Shown: positions 1-10,337, numbered from the stretch's first letter. The stretch is DNA of 64,000 nucleotides from Hymenopus coronatus (GCA_030762935.1 CM060890.1:152554129-152618128), one strand, 5' to 3'. Translations and numbers: made by a program. Notes: a model not told the origin generated them from the sequence alone.

Positions 1-112
1 GACTTTTCTTTTATAGCTTTCCACAAATTCCCGACAAGAGACGCTTTCAAAATAACCTCCTCACTTTTAAAATTACAGCCTTGAAACATATGCCAAAGTA
101 CAAAAAAAGTTG
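1..112. other. Unassigned AT-rich sequence
   Basis: Single-copy-looking AT-rich sequence before the first R1 copy. I see no open frame, RNA gene or repeat match to the rest of the window. Confidence 0.4.
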
Positions 113-905
113 ATGTGTTCCATTCACATGACTTTCTCTACATCTCATCAACAAACTATTCTTAAAAAGCTGATTCTTCTATTTACTTCATGCTAATCGA
201 GAAAAAATAGCAGAAATTGTCTTATTAATTGCTTCCTTGTAAGTAGAAGCGAAATAAGGGAGTGCCTTAGTCAAAAGCTATGTGACTGAAGTTCCTTTGT
301 TTGTATGGACAGCAGCTGACAAATTCATCTATGAGGAAAATATAAGTTTTTCAAAGCTAAAATGTATATAAAGTATATTGTGAGTTTTAATGTGCTCTAC
401 ATTTTCTTTATGGTAAGTTTTTGTCCATCTCTTGCGGTTTAGCAGTTATGCAAAATTCCGTAAAATTCATCCAGAATAAAGAGGTCTTCAGAAGCTATTC
501 CCAGAAAACTCAACATATGCATTTTATTCGGGGTGCAAATAGCTTTAATATACGTGATTTTAATCAAAATTGTTAGAGCCATTTTTAAGAAAATCAAAAT
601 TTTCGAAAATTTTTCCCATGTTAAGTGTAGTTTGTAGTGGGAGTATTTTCTTGAAAATCTTCGTCGCATCCTTGGAGGATACTATACCTTAATACCAAAT
701 TTGGTATTTAACGGTCTTTTCGTTTTTGAGCTACGTTGTCCAAAGACACACACACACACAAGCACACACGGATCTTTCTCTAAAAATACTTTTTTGGATT
801 CAGAGGATCCTAAAACCTGTATTTCCAGTGAAATCTGGCTATCTAATTTTTGTGTGGAGTGCAATACCTTCTCTATACACTATGTGCATAGCACATGTAC
901 GGCAA
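113..905 (-). mobile_element. R1 interspersed repeat, near full length
   Basis: Reverse-oriented R1 copy. It starts with the tail tip (a TGTTCCATTCACATG block followed by ACTTTCTCTA) and runs through the shared body to a (CA)n tract at 746-762. It ends in the palindromic head around 872-895 (TTCTCTATACACTATG...). The same body recurs more than ten times in this window on both strands. Open frames inside it are short and not conserved between copies, so I read it as a non-autonomous element. R2 follows directly at the head side. Confidence 0.8.
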
Positions 906-1370
906 GTAATTAGTTATTTATGATGTAAGAGCGTAGACTAACTTATAGTTAATGAATCGAGCGCGAATATTGTGAAATGAGACGCAGTCGTAAATCAAAA
1001 AGAAACTGTATCGTACAATGTTTTTTCTACGAGCATTTTTCTGATACTAAAAGAAAAGCAACGAAAGATGAAATAAATTTGAAGTTAAGTTTGAGCCATT
1101 CACCATTATAGTTGGTTATTTATTTGGCAGCGTAAGGGCAGCTAGTAAATTTGATTGTGCTTTTTAGCGAATCTGCCATTTTCTCAAGATATCTCACAGA
1201 ACAACAATAATATTTGTTGCTCACGGCCTGCTATAAACGGTGTATACTCTAATATCGTGAGCGTAAAGTTGCAACAAAATTACTTTACGCTTGCTGCGCG
1301 TGGATTCCGTAAAAATCAAGTTTGCGATCTGAAGTGAGCTCGTACACTAATCAGCTATGTGTGGTCGTAG
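906..1370. repeat. R2 interspersed repeat, copy 1
   Basis: This block is clearly similar to 15580-16072. Shared landmarks are a GAATATTGTGAAA start, an AATCAAAAAGAAACT stretch, a TTTTTTCTACGAG stretch and a GCTTGCTGCGCGTGGATTCC stretch. Near its end a 9-bp perfect inverted repeat, GCGTAAAGT and ACTTTACGC, frames a 12-base loop (about 1260-1290). It lies immediately beyond the head of a reverse R1, and copy 2 sits the same way beside a reverse R1b. No coding potential is seen. It could be a separate short element or an extension of a longer R1 form. Confidence 0.6.
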
Positions 1371-1379
1371 AAAAAAAAT

Positions 1380-2730
1380 GTGATGTTTTACACTCACATG
1401 ACTTTCTCTAGCTACTCTACCAACAAACTTTTTACAAAAGATTATTCTTCTTTCTACACAATGCTAATCGATAAACATTAGCAGAATGTTCTTATTTTTA
1501 GTTCCTTATTAGTAGAAGGGAATTAAAGGAATGTGCTATGCTTAGGTGATAGTCAAATGTTTTAAAAACTATTGTTATGCGACTGTCATTCCAAACCGCT
1601 TCTTTGTTTTACCAGGAGTAGTACAAAAGATAAAACGCACACTTCCTGTTTGAGAAAAGTATAAGTGAATTACAATTGAAACTAATAACACGGAATATCT
1701 CAAAAGCGGCAAACTTCACGAAAAATGTGTGTCCTAAATTGTGTATTTTAACGGGATCTACATTTATTGTGTCGTAAGCTTTGGTCTTTACTAGTTATGC
1801 AAATTCAGCAAAATTCATCCACAATAAAGAGGTCCCCCAGAAGCTGTTCCTAAAAATTCAAGATATACATTTTATTTGTGATGGAAATGGCTTTAATATG
1901 TGGTATTTTAGCCAAAACCATTAGAGCCATTTTTAGGAAACACAAACTTTTCGAAAATTTTTCCATGTAAAGGGTAGTTGGGGGTGGGGGATTTTCTTGA
2001 AAATCTTCGTGTTGCATCCTTGGAAGATACCAAACTTAAATACCAAGCTCAAAAATGAAAGACCGTTAAATACCAAACTCAGCATTTAAGTTGAGTATCT
2101 TCCAAGGATGCAACACGAAGCTTTTCAAAAAAAATCCCCCACCCCAACTCCCCTTTACATGGGAAAATTTCAAACATTTTGATTTTCTCAAAAATGGCTC
2201 TAACAATTTTGTTAAAATATCGTGTATTTAAGGTATTTACATCATAAATAAATGTACATCTTGAATTTTCTGGGAATGGCCTCTGAAGACCTCTTCATTC
2301 TGGATGACTTTTGTATAACAGGTAAACCGTAAGAGATATACAAAAACTTACTATACAAACATGTAGATGTCAACAAAACACACAATCTATGTTATTTACA
2401 TTTTTTTTTTTTCATGGATTTGGTCGTTTTCGGGGTATTGCTTGTTATTGGTTTCAATTTGAAACTACTTAAAGTTTTCTCTCACGGGGACTTGTCAACT
2501 CCTGGCCACGCAAACAAATGGATTTCATTCACACACCAACCAACTTTTAAAACATTTGACTATCACTTTATCGTAGTGTATTCCCTTCTACTTACAAGGA
2601 AGCCAGTAATAAGACAATTTCTGTTAATGTTTATCTTGATTAGCATGAAGCAAATAAAAGAATAACCTTATTAACAATCATTTTATTACGAGCTGTGGAG
2701 AAAGCCATATGAATGCAGCACGTCGGATTA
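1380..2730. mobile_element. Fold-back pair of R1b copies
   Basis: Two R1b copies lie head to head. The left arm (1380 to about 2030) is reverse and the right arm (about 2095 to 2730) is forward. Matching blocks at 2008-2030 and 2095-2117 put the centre near 2062. Both outer tips carry the R1-type tail (CACATGACTTTCTCTA on the left, GGAGAAAGCCATATGAATG on the right). The palindromic head and (TG)n tract are missing from both arms at the junction. R1b differs from R1 in its tail half but shares the same order of blocks. Confidence 0.7.
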
Positions 2731-2990
2731 TATTGACACATGAAACTAACATCCAAAGTTTAGGATATAGAAGAATGTATGTAAACATATCGTCTGCGCA
2801 ATAAATGTACACGACACGCACGCGCGGGTAGGTTAAATATTGCAGACAGCACGTTACAAAACTAGGTTAGTACATCCACTCACCTTCTCACTTGAGCCAC
2901 TTTTCCAAACAATTAGAACCACTTGTATTTGTCTACGTAAGAGGAACTCAACTTGATTGTAAACTTCAGAAAATAACTTTTGAGCTACTT
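2731..2990. other. Unassigned intergenic stretch
   Basis: About 260 bases with no match to R1, R2 or the satellites and no credible open frame. A CG-rich patch (ACGACACGCACGCGCGGG, about 2811-2828) is the only local oddity. Confidence 0.4.
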
Positions 2991-3855
2991 ACTTTCTCTA
3001 CACGTACTACGTACATAGTGTATAGAGAAGGTATCGTATTCCACCCAAAAATTCGATACCGAGATTTCAACGGAAATACATATTTTGTGTTCCCCTGAAT
3101 CCAAAAAAGGCATTTTCAGAAAAAGGTCCGTGTGTGTTTGTGTGTATGTCTGTGTGCCTGTGGACAGCATAGCTCAAAAACGAAAATACCATTGAATACC
3201 AAACTTGGTATTTAAGTTTGATATCTTCCAAGGATGCGACACGAAGATTTTCAAGAAAGTCCCCCATTCCCCAACTACTTCTTGGATGGATCTTTTTCGA
3301 AAATTTTTATTTTCTTAAAAATGGCTCTAACGACTTTGATTAAAATACCGTATATTAAAGATATTTACCTGACAAATAAAATGTATATCTTGAATAGCCT
3401 CTGAAGACTACTTTATTCTGGATCAATTTTATTGAATTTTGCATAACTGATAAACCGTAGGAGATGGACAAAAAGTACCACACAAAAAATGTAGAGCACA
3501 TTAAAACACACAATTTATGTAATATGCACTTTTTTCGTGCAGTTGATAGTTTTTTTTTGTTTTTTTAGATATTCCTCGTTTTTGGTTTCAGCTTTAAAAA
3601 ATTATACTTTCTCATACAGGAGTTTGTCAACTCATGTTCATACAGGAACTTCAGTCTCATAGCAACGAGTTTTTGACTATCACTTTAACCTATGGTACTC
3701 CCTTATTTCGCTTCTACTTACAAGGAAGCAAGTAATAAGATCATGTTTGCTAATTTTTTCTCGATTAACATGAAGTAAATAAAAGCATAAGGGTTTTAAT
3801 AATAATTTGTTACACATATGTAGAGAAAGTAAATTGAATGGAACAAATCAGATTA
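2991..3855 (+). mobile_element. R1 interspersed repeat, full length
   Basis: A good reference copy. It opens with ACTTTCTCTA and a near-palindrome (CTACACGTACTACGTACATAGTGTATAGAG), followed by the ATTCGATACCGAGATTTCA block and a short degenerate (TG)n at 3126-3160. Next comes the CCAAACTTGGTATTTAAG block, which is itself an inverted repeat, then the TTTTTAAAAATGGCTCTAACG-type body. It ends with TAGAGAAAGT plus a tail of about 25 bases to AATCAGATT. The two ACTTTCTCTA/TAGAGAAAGT copies form short subterminal inverted repeats. No protein is encoded. Confidence 0.8.
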
Positions 3856-4188
3856 TTTTTATGCTATGTTAATTTCTTTTATTTCCACCATTTTATTTAG
3901 AGTGAGAAAAGATGCGTCTATCTGTTGTTGCCATAACCCGATGTTCCTGGTTATTAGTTCTGCTGAAATAGAAACCAATGAAATTGTAAACATTTTGTGA
4001 GGTAGAAATGATTAGTGCTAACAGGAGCAAGCGATCTCATTCAATATAATCTGTTGCCATGGCAATTAGTTGCCGACAAACGGTCACTCGCATGCTGAAC
4101 AAAACATGCTTTTATAACACAACCTGCTTCTCCATGCGGACATTTTCTGGAAATACGCGTTTGAGGATCCTATATACAACAAAATTTC
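3856..4188. other. Unassigned intergenic stretch
   Basis: About 330 bases lying between R1 copies. I see no repeat match, open frame or RNA-like fold here. It may be local host sequence into which R1 elements inserted. Confidence 0.4.
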
Positions 4189-4509
4189 ATCTGTTCCATT
4201 CACATGACTTTCTCTACATCTCTACAGACAAAAATTAACAGAAACAGTCTTAATACTTGCTGCCTTGTAAGTAGAAGTGAAATAAGGGAGTACCATAGGT
4301 TAAAGTGATGGTCAAAAGCTGGTTGCTATGTGACTGCAGTTCCTTTGTTTGTATGGACAGCAGTTGACAAATTCCTGTATCAGAAAAAATGTACGTTTTT
4401 CAAAGCTTAAACCAAAAGCAACGAATATCTCAAAAAAAGTTCAACTCCAAGAAAAAAAAAAAAAAAAGATATAACATAAATTGTTTGTTTTAACGAGCTG
4501 TACATTTTT
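4189..4509 (-). mobile_element. R1 reverse copy, tail part, interrupted
   Basis: Reverse R1 from its tail tip (CATCTGTTCCATTCACATG) to the block equivalent to the GTAGAGCACATTAAAACAC region. There a forward R1 begins directly at 4510. The remaining body of this reverse copy resumes after that insertion, at about 5377. An A-rich run at 4450-4466 lies inside it. Confidence 0.7.
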
Positions 4510-5376
4510 ACTTTCTCTATACGTACTATGTACATAGTGTATAGAGAAGGTATTGCACTCCACCCAAAAATTCGATACCGAGATTTCACCGGAAATTTAT
4601 GTTTTAGGGTCCCCAATATCCAAAAAAAAAAGCATTTTCACAAAAAGGTCCGTGTGTGTGTATGTCCGTGTGTCCGTGCGTCTATGAACACAATAACTCA
4701 AAAACGAAAAGTCCATAAAATACCAAACTTGGTATTTAAGTTTAGTATCTTCCAGGAATGCGACACGAAGATTTTGAGAAAAATCCCCCCACCCCAACTA
4801 CCCTTTACATGGAATTTTTTTCGACATTTTTGATTTTCTCAAAAATGGCTCTAACGATTTTGATTAAAATTTCGTATATAAAAGATATTTACCTGACAAA
4901 TAAAATGTATATCTTGAATTTTCTAGGAATAGCCTGTGAAGAGTAGTTTATTCTGGATGAGTTTTACTGAATTTTGAATAACTGCTAAACCGTAAGAGAT
5001 GGACAAAAGCTTACTACACAACAAATATAGAGCACATTAAAACACACAATTTATGTTATATACATTTTTTCCATGGAGTTCGCCGTTTTTGAGACATTCC
5101 TTATTTTTGTTTTCTGCTATGAAAAACGTATACTTTTCTCATACAGTAACTCCTATCCATATAAACAAAGGAACTTTATTGACATAGCAACCAGCTTTTA
5201 CTATAACTTTAACCTATGCTTGTCCCTTATTTCGCTTCTACTTACAAGGAAGCGAGTAATAAGACTATTTCTGCTATTTTTTTCTGATTAGCATAAAGTA
5301 ATTAGAAGTATAAGCTGTTAAGGAATAATTTGTTGCAGGATATGGAGAAAGTCATGTGAATGGTACACATCAGATT
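4510..5376 (+). mobile_element. R1 inserted into a reverse R1
   Basis: Complete forward R1 from ACTTTCTCTATACGTACTAT to CATCAGATT, with (TG)n at about 4651-4680. It splits a reverse R1 (4189-4509 and 5377-5866), so it is the younger insertion. It is the first of three forward copies spaced 1566 and 1561 bp apart in a local tandem duplication. No clear target-site duplication is visible, and the left flank ends in a T-run. Confidence 0.75.
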
Positions 5377-6072
5377 GTTTATTAAGTATACCTCTGTATA
5401 TATCTTACGGTTTGGCAGTTATGCTGGATTTCGCAAAAGGCATCCACAATACATAGATCTCCAGTGGTTATTGCCAGAAAATTCAAGATATACATTCTAT
5501 TTGTCATCTAAATATCCTTAATATACGATAGTTTAACCAAAATGGTTACACCATTTTTGAGAAAAAAAATTCCAAAAATGTTCCAAGTAAAGCGTATTTA
5601 GGGGTAGGGGATTTTCTTGAAAATCTTGGTGTGCCATCCTTGGAGGATACCAAATTTAAATACCAAGTTTGGTATTTAACGGTCTTTGCGTTTTTTAGCT
5701 ATGCTGCCCACACACACACACACACACACAGACATTTTTCTAAAAATGCTTTTTGGATTCAGGTGGTCTCAAAACATGTATTTCTGGTGAAATCTTGGTA
5801 TCGAATTTTTGGGTGGAATACTATACCTTCTCTATATACTATGTACATAGTACGTGTAGAGAAAGTAAAAAGGATGTATATATGCTTAAGTTGTGTTCTC
5901 TCTTATTTAAAAGTCATTCACAATGAAGAGGTCTTCAAAGATTATTCGCAGAAAGTTCAGGATGTGCACCTTTAATATGCAGGGTTTTAACCAAAATCAT
6001 TACAGCCATGTTTCAGAAAATTAAACTTTTTGAAAATGTTTCCACTTAAAGCGAAATTGGGCGTGGGTCATT
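5377..6072 (-). mobile_element. R1 reverse, resumed body plus fragment
   Basis: From 5377 to 5866 the reverse R1 interrupted at 4509 continues through its body, a (CA)n tract (5709-5730) and the palindromic head (TTCTCTATATACTATGTACATAGTACGTGTAGAGAAAGT, about 5829-5866; longer than the limit only as a location, key arms TTCTCTA and TAGAGAA). A second reverse fragment (about 5880-6072) then covers the GAAGAGGTCTTC to GGGCGTGGG body and is cut by the next forward R1. Confidence 0.65.
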
Positions 6073-6075
6073 TTT

Positions 6076-6196
6076 ACTTTCTCTATACGCACTATGTACA
6101 TAGTGTATAGAGAAGGTATTGCACTGATACCGAGATTTCACGGGAAATATATGTTTTAGGGTCCCCTTTATCTAAAAAAGCATTTTCGGAATAAGG

Positions 6197-6227
<31 letters not shown>

Positions 6228-6938
6228 CCGTGTGTCCGTGTGTCTGTAAACACGATAACTCAAAAACGAAAAGTAGGTAAAAAACCAAACTTGGTATTTA
6301 AGTTTAGTATCTTCCAGGGATGCGACACGAAGATTTTGAAAAAATTTCCCCCACCCTCAACTACCCTTTACGTGGAACTTTTTTCGAAAATTTTGATTTT
6401 CTCAAAAATGGCTCTAACGATTTTGATTAAAATTTCTAATACCAAAGGTATTTACCTGGCAAATAAAATGCATATCTTGAATTTTCTGGGAATAGCCTCT
6501 GAAGAGTAGTTTATTCTGGATGAATTTTACTGAATTTTGAATAACTGCTAAACCGTAAGAGATGGACAAAGACTTACTACACAACAAATGTAGAGCACGT
6601 TAAAACACACAATTTATGTTACATACATTTTTTCGTGGAGTTCGTCGTTTTTGAGACATTCCTTATTTTTGTTTTCTGCTATGAAAAACGTATACTTTTC
6701 TCATACAGTAACTCCTATCCATATAAACAAAGGAACTTTATTGACATAGCAACCAGCTTTTACTATAACTTTAACCTATGCTTGTCCCTTATTTCGCTTC
6801 TACTTACAAGGAAGCGAGTAATAAGACTATTTCTGCTATTTTTTTCTGATTAGCATAAAGTAATTAGAAGTATAAGCTGTTAAGGAATAATTTGTTGCAG
6901 GATATGGAGAAAGTCATGTGAATGGTACACATCAGATT
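6076..6938 (+). mobile_element. R1 forward, second tandem unit
   Basis: Forward R1 with a clean (GT)n run at 6200-6228, the longest of the early copies, and a small deletion just after the palindromic head. It ends at ATCAGATT. It is the counterpart of 4510-5376 in the second 1.56-kb unit. The short open frame reading MCVCVCV through the microsatellite is repeat-driven. Confidence 0.75.
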
Positions 6939-7633
6939 GTTTATTAAGTATACCTCTGTATATATCTTACGGTTTGGCAGTTATGCTGAATTTCGCAAAA
7001 GGCATCCACAATACATAGATCTCCAGTGGTTATTGCCAGAAAATTCAAGATATACATTCTATTTGTCATCTAAATATCCTTAATATACGATAGTTTAACC
7101 AAAATGGTTACACCATTTTTGAGAAAAAAAATTCCAAAAATGTTCCAAGTAAAGCGTATTTAGGGGTAGGGGATTTTCTTGAAAATCTTGGTGTGCCATC
7201 CTTGGAGGATACCAAATTTAAATACCAAGTTTGGTATTTAACGGTCTTTGCGTTTTTTAGCTATGCTGCCCACACACACACACACACAGACATTTTTCTA
7301 AAAATGCTTTTTGGATTCAGGTGGTCTCAAAACATGTATTTCTGGTGAAATCTTGGTATATCGAATTTTTGGGTGGAATACTACACCTTCTCTATATACT
7401 ATGTACATAGTACGTGTAGAGAAAGTAAAAAGGTTGTATATATGCTTAAGTTGTGTTCTCTCTTATTTAAAAGTCATTCACAATGAAGAGGTCTTCAAAG
7501 ATTATTCGCAGAAAGTTCAGGATGTGCACCTTTAATATGCAGGGTTTTAACCAAAATCATTACAGCCATGTTTCAGAAAATTAAACTTTTTGAAAATATT
7601 TCCACTTAAAGCGAAATTGGGCGTGGGGGCATT
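6939..7633 (-). mobile_element. R1 reverse copies, second tandem unit
   Basis: Nearly identical to 5377-6072. It contains the reverse R1 body with (CA)n at about 7270-7288 and the head at about 7389-7426, then the reverse fragment to 7633. The (CA)n tract is a few repeats shorter than in unit one, the main length difference between the two units. Confidence 0.7.
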
Positions 7634-7636
7634 TTT

Positions 7637-7757
7637 ACTTTCTCTATACGCACTATGTACATAGTGTATAGAGAAGGTATTGCACTGATACCGAGATTTC
7701 ACCGGAAATATATGTTTTAGGGTCCCCTTTATCCAAAAAAGCATTTTCGGAATACGG

Positions 7758-7792
<35 letters not shown>

Positions 7793-8410
7793 GTGTGTCC
7801 GTATGTCTGTAAACACGATAACTCAAAAACGAAAAGTAGGTAAAATACCAAACTTGGTATTTAAGTTTAGTATCTTCCAGGGATGCGACACGAAGATTTT
7901 GAAAAAATTTCCCCCACCCTCAACTTCCCTTTACGTGGAACTTTTTTCGAAAATTTTGATTTTCTCAAAAATGGCTCTAACGATTTTGATTAAAATTTCT
8001 TATATTAAAGGCAAATAAAATGCATATCTTGAATTTTCTGGGAATAGTCTCTGAAGAGTAGTTTATTCTGGATGAATTTTACTGAATTTTGAATAACTGC
8101 TAAACCGTAAGAGATGGACAAAGACTTACTACACAACAAATGTAGAGCACGTTAAAACACACAATTTATGTTACATACATTTTTTCGTGGAGTTCGTCGT
8201 TTTTGTGATATTCCTTATTTTTGGCTTCTGCTGCGAAAAACTTACACATTTTTATACAGGAATTTGTCAACTGCTGCCCATACAAATAAAGGAACTTCAG
8301 TGATTAAGCAACCAGCTTTTGATTATTACTTTAACCTATGGTACTCCCTTATTTCACCTCTACTTACAATGAAGCAAGTAATATGGCTATATGGCTAATT
8401 CTGCTAATGT
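7637..8410 (+). mobile_element. R1 forward, third tandem unit, tail truncated
   Basis: Forward R1 with (GT)n at about 7758-7790. A short deletion in the body (TATTAAAGGCAAATAAAATG) removes the TATTTACCTG block. The copy ends at about 8410 without its tail tip, because another forward R1 head (TACTATGTACATAGTGTATAGAG) starts there. Confidence 0.7.
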
Positions 8411-8536
8411 TTTACTATGTACATAGTGTATAGAGAAGGTATTGTATTGCACGCAAAATTTCGAAACCGAGATTTCACCGGAAATATATGGTTTGAGAAC
8501 TCCTCAAACCAAAAAAGCATTTTTAGAAACATGTCC

Positions 8537-8568
<32 letters not shown>

Positions 8569-8808
8569 GTGTGCAGCATAGCTCAAAAACCAAACTTGGA
8601 ATTTAAGTTAGGTGTATTCCAATGATGCGATACGAAGATATTTAAGAAAATCCCCGCGCCCCAAAGTACCCTTTACATGGACAAATGTTCGTAAATGTTG
8701 ATTTCCTTAAAATAGCTCTATCAAATTTGATTAAAATCTATTATATTTAAAATATTTACTCGGCAAATAAAATATATATTTTGAATTTTCTGCGATAGCC
8801 TCAAAAGA
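8411..8808 (+). mobile_element. R1 forward, left part of a split copy
   Basis: Starts inside the head palindrome and lacks the outer ACTTTCTCTATACG. It continues through (TG)n at 8534-8572 and the body to GCCTCAAAAGA. There R1 similarity stops and resumes at about 10338 (CCTCTTTATTCTAGATGA), so about 1.53 kb has been inserted. Confidence 0.7.
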
Positions 8809-9080
8809 TGAGACCGTTAATTAGCTTCCCTGTCACAATTATTAATTCTTTATCAATGTGTAAACTAAACGAGTATAAATGTACGTATTTAAAAGTCAGC
8901 TGGAGAAGAAAGCTGACCCAAGAGAGTCAAGGGGGACGAGGAGCGCTTTGTTAGAAAGGTCTCTTTAGTCAAGTCACGTACAAGGCTTGTCACCTGAGGT
9001 TTGCAGTGCACCCTGGGATAAGGAAATATTGTCTAATCAGAAAGAGGCTATTTTTTGTATATAAGGAGCCCAAGAAGGCA

Positions 9081-9598
9081 TTAGGGCGACTTCTGCACGT
9101 TGAGGCAAGCAGACAGGAAAGACACCGGCCCTGCCGTCGCTGCTGTGCCTACGGGCACAGCCAAGAACACTGCTCTTCGGTGCCGAAGTGCCACTACTGT
9201 GGTACCAACGCATTCACTTCGGAGTGAACTGGGCACGACCTCCGCCACCGTCGCCGGTTCTGTGCCACCTGTGGTGGTACGGGACATTTCACGGGCAAGC
9301 CCAGTGCCCCAGCTACCTAAAGAGCAGGCACTCATCGCCTAAACCAGCCCGGACACCATCATCTACACAGCCATCTCCGCAGACTGAACAACCAACACCA
9401 ACCATCCTGCAGCAGGAAATCCAGGGCCTAAGTGAGGCCATTCAGGACCTCCACGCGGAGGTCCTGATTCTTACGGCTAAGCTGACGGCCTTGGAGGACA
9501 GGCTTCATGAACAGGACAGCACCACTTCACATCCAGAACTTCACCAAGCAATAGCAAAGCAGTCACCGACATCCGACTCATCTTCAGAGAGGAGGTGA
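9081..9598 (+). pseudogene. Broken non-LTR retrotransposon ORF1 (gag-like, CCHC knuckles plus coiled coil)
   Basis: In the frame open from 9006, residues C43, C46, H51 and C56 form a CX2CX4HX4C zinc knuckle (from 9132), and C62-X2-C65 begins a second. An in-frame TGA at 9225 breaks it. Further on in the same frame, TGT 9261, TGT 9270 and CAT 9284 give a third CX2CX4H. Its closing Cys (9305-9307) and all later sequence lie in another frame, so there is also a frameshift. The later frame (to 9598) holds a regular heptad coiled coil with I78, L81, I85, L88, V92, L95, L99, L102 and L106 of the frame starting at 9188 (about 9419-9505). Knuckles are known in ORF1 RNA-binding proteins of Jockey/I/R1-type LINEs. 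A coiled coil just after the knuckles is what I see here. No endonuclease or reverse transcriptase follows, so the element is internally deleted or fragmentary. Confidence 0.65.
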
Positions 9599-10027
9599 GA
9601 GCTCTATTGGAGAAGTCGGCACCTCAAACTTTCAAGTTCAACATCCAAAGTAGACGCCAAGGGCTTAGGCTCGAAAACGTCCCAGGATACGACGACTGGC
9701 TCAACAGAGTCAACCAGCACTAACTCCATCCTTCACCCTAGAATTCCTTCATTCCTCTCCTCGAATACTCCGCGGTGGCAGTCTGGGCCTCGGTCTAGTC
9801 TGTCTCCCGGTCCTCATTTCACGCCTCTGACTACACCCTGCAGTCAGTTATATTATCGCCTTGAATCCGCGGGTGCAATCATGCGGTACCGCCTCTCCTT
9901 TCTTCCTTCTAATACCGGTGAAGGGGTTTTTTAGTCGGTATGCCCCGACACTCCGGACTTGGCCGGGTTAGTCCATAAGGTGGATTTTTCCCCTCCACTC
10001 GAAAATAAAAAAAAACAAAAAAAAAAA
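9599..10027 (+). mobile_element. LINE 3' region with A-rich tail
   Basis: This stretch follows the ORF1 stop, is GC-richer than its surroundings and has no open frame of note. It ends with a GTCGGTATGCCCCGACAC-type segment, which folds as CGG...CCG, and then an A-rich run at about 10005-10027 (AAAATAAAAAAAAACAAAAA). The tail fits target-primed insertion of a LINE on the + strand. ORF2 should lie between ORF1 and this region in a complete element and is absent. Confidence 0.5.
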
Positions 10028-10337
10028 CATGTTCGGTCGTCGGGCTGACGACACAGTAACGCGTGACAGTGACGAGTACTAATATAGAACATGTAATGAG
10101 CCAAGTGTTACAACTCGCAACAGGTGTATGAGATAGAGGCAAATGTCTCTCCTAGCAAGGAAAACTATATAACTTCTAATCATTACAAGACCATCCCCAT
10201 TGGCTTTACCACCCCGAGTGACGCAATGATCGTGCAGGCTGAGCAACTCACCGTACCAGGTACTCATGGGTCTGGTCAACAACTCCAATCTGCGCTCACG
10301 TCTTAAATGTGGTGCCAAAGACAACACGACATTAACA
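10028..10337. other. Unassigned block right of the LINE tail
   Basis: About 310 bases with balanced base composition and no match to R1, R2 or the satellites. A + strand frame runs to a TAA at 10304-10306 (about 60 codons from GTG 10124) and a minus frame spans 10079-10327. I recognise neither. It could be part of the same transposon copy or older inserted DNA. Confidence 0.3.

Larger units (their letters stand above)
4510..8410. repeat. 1.56-kb tandem duplication of an R1 cluster, about 2.5 copies
   Basis: The unit is forward R1, then reverse R1, then a reverse R1 fragment. ACTTTCTCT heads recur at 4510, 6076 and 7637, giving periods of 1566 and 1561 bp. The stretch from about 5073 to 6065 is nearly identical to 6635-7630, including the same 72-codon open frame. 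The third unit stops at 8410. Units two and three share a head lacking the CCACCCAAAAATT block seen in unit one, so the duplications were sequential. Confidence 0.75.
8809..10337. mobile_element. 1.5-kb composite insertion in R1
   Basis: Sequence between two halves of one R1 copy. It contains an unassigned 5' part (8809-9080, with a TATATAAGG motif at 9058-9066), a LINE ORF1 remnant (about 9080-9598), a 3'UTR-like part ending in an A-rich run at about 10005-10027, and an unassigned 310-base right part. It is visibly more GC-rich than the flanking R1 DNA. No clear target duplication is visible. CCTC occurs at both R1 edges but is native to R1. Confidence 0.6.

Noticed and set aside
5073..5291. 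72-codon frame repeated identically at 6635-6853
   Set aside because: The repetition comes from the 1.56-kb tandem duplication of R1. Other R1 copies do not keep the frame.
8809..9120. LTR of a retrovirus-like element (TATATAAGG at 9058)
   Set aside because: No second copy of this sequence in the insert and no primer-binding site or polypurine tract seen. The coding remnant and A-rich tail fit a LINE better.
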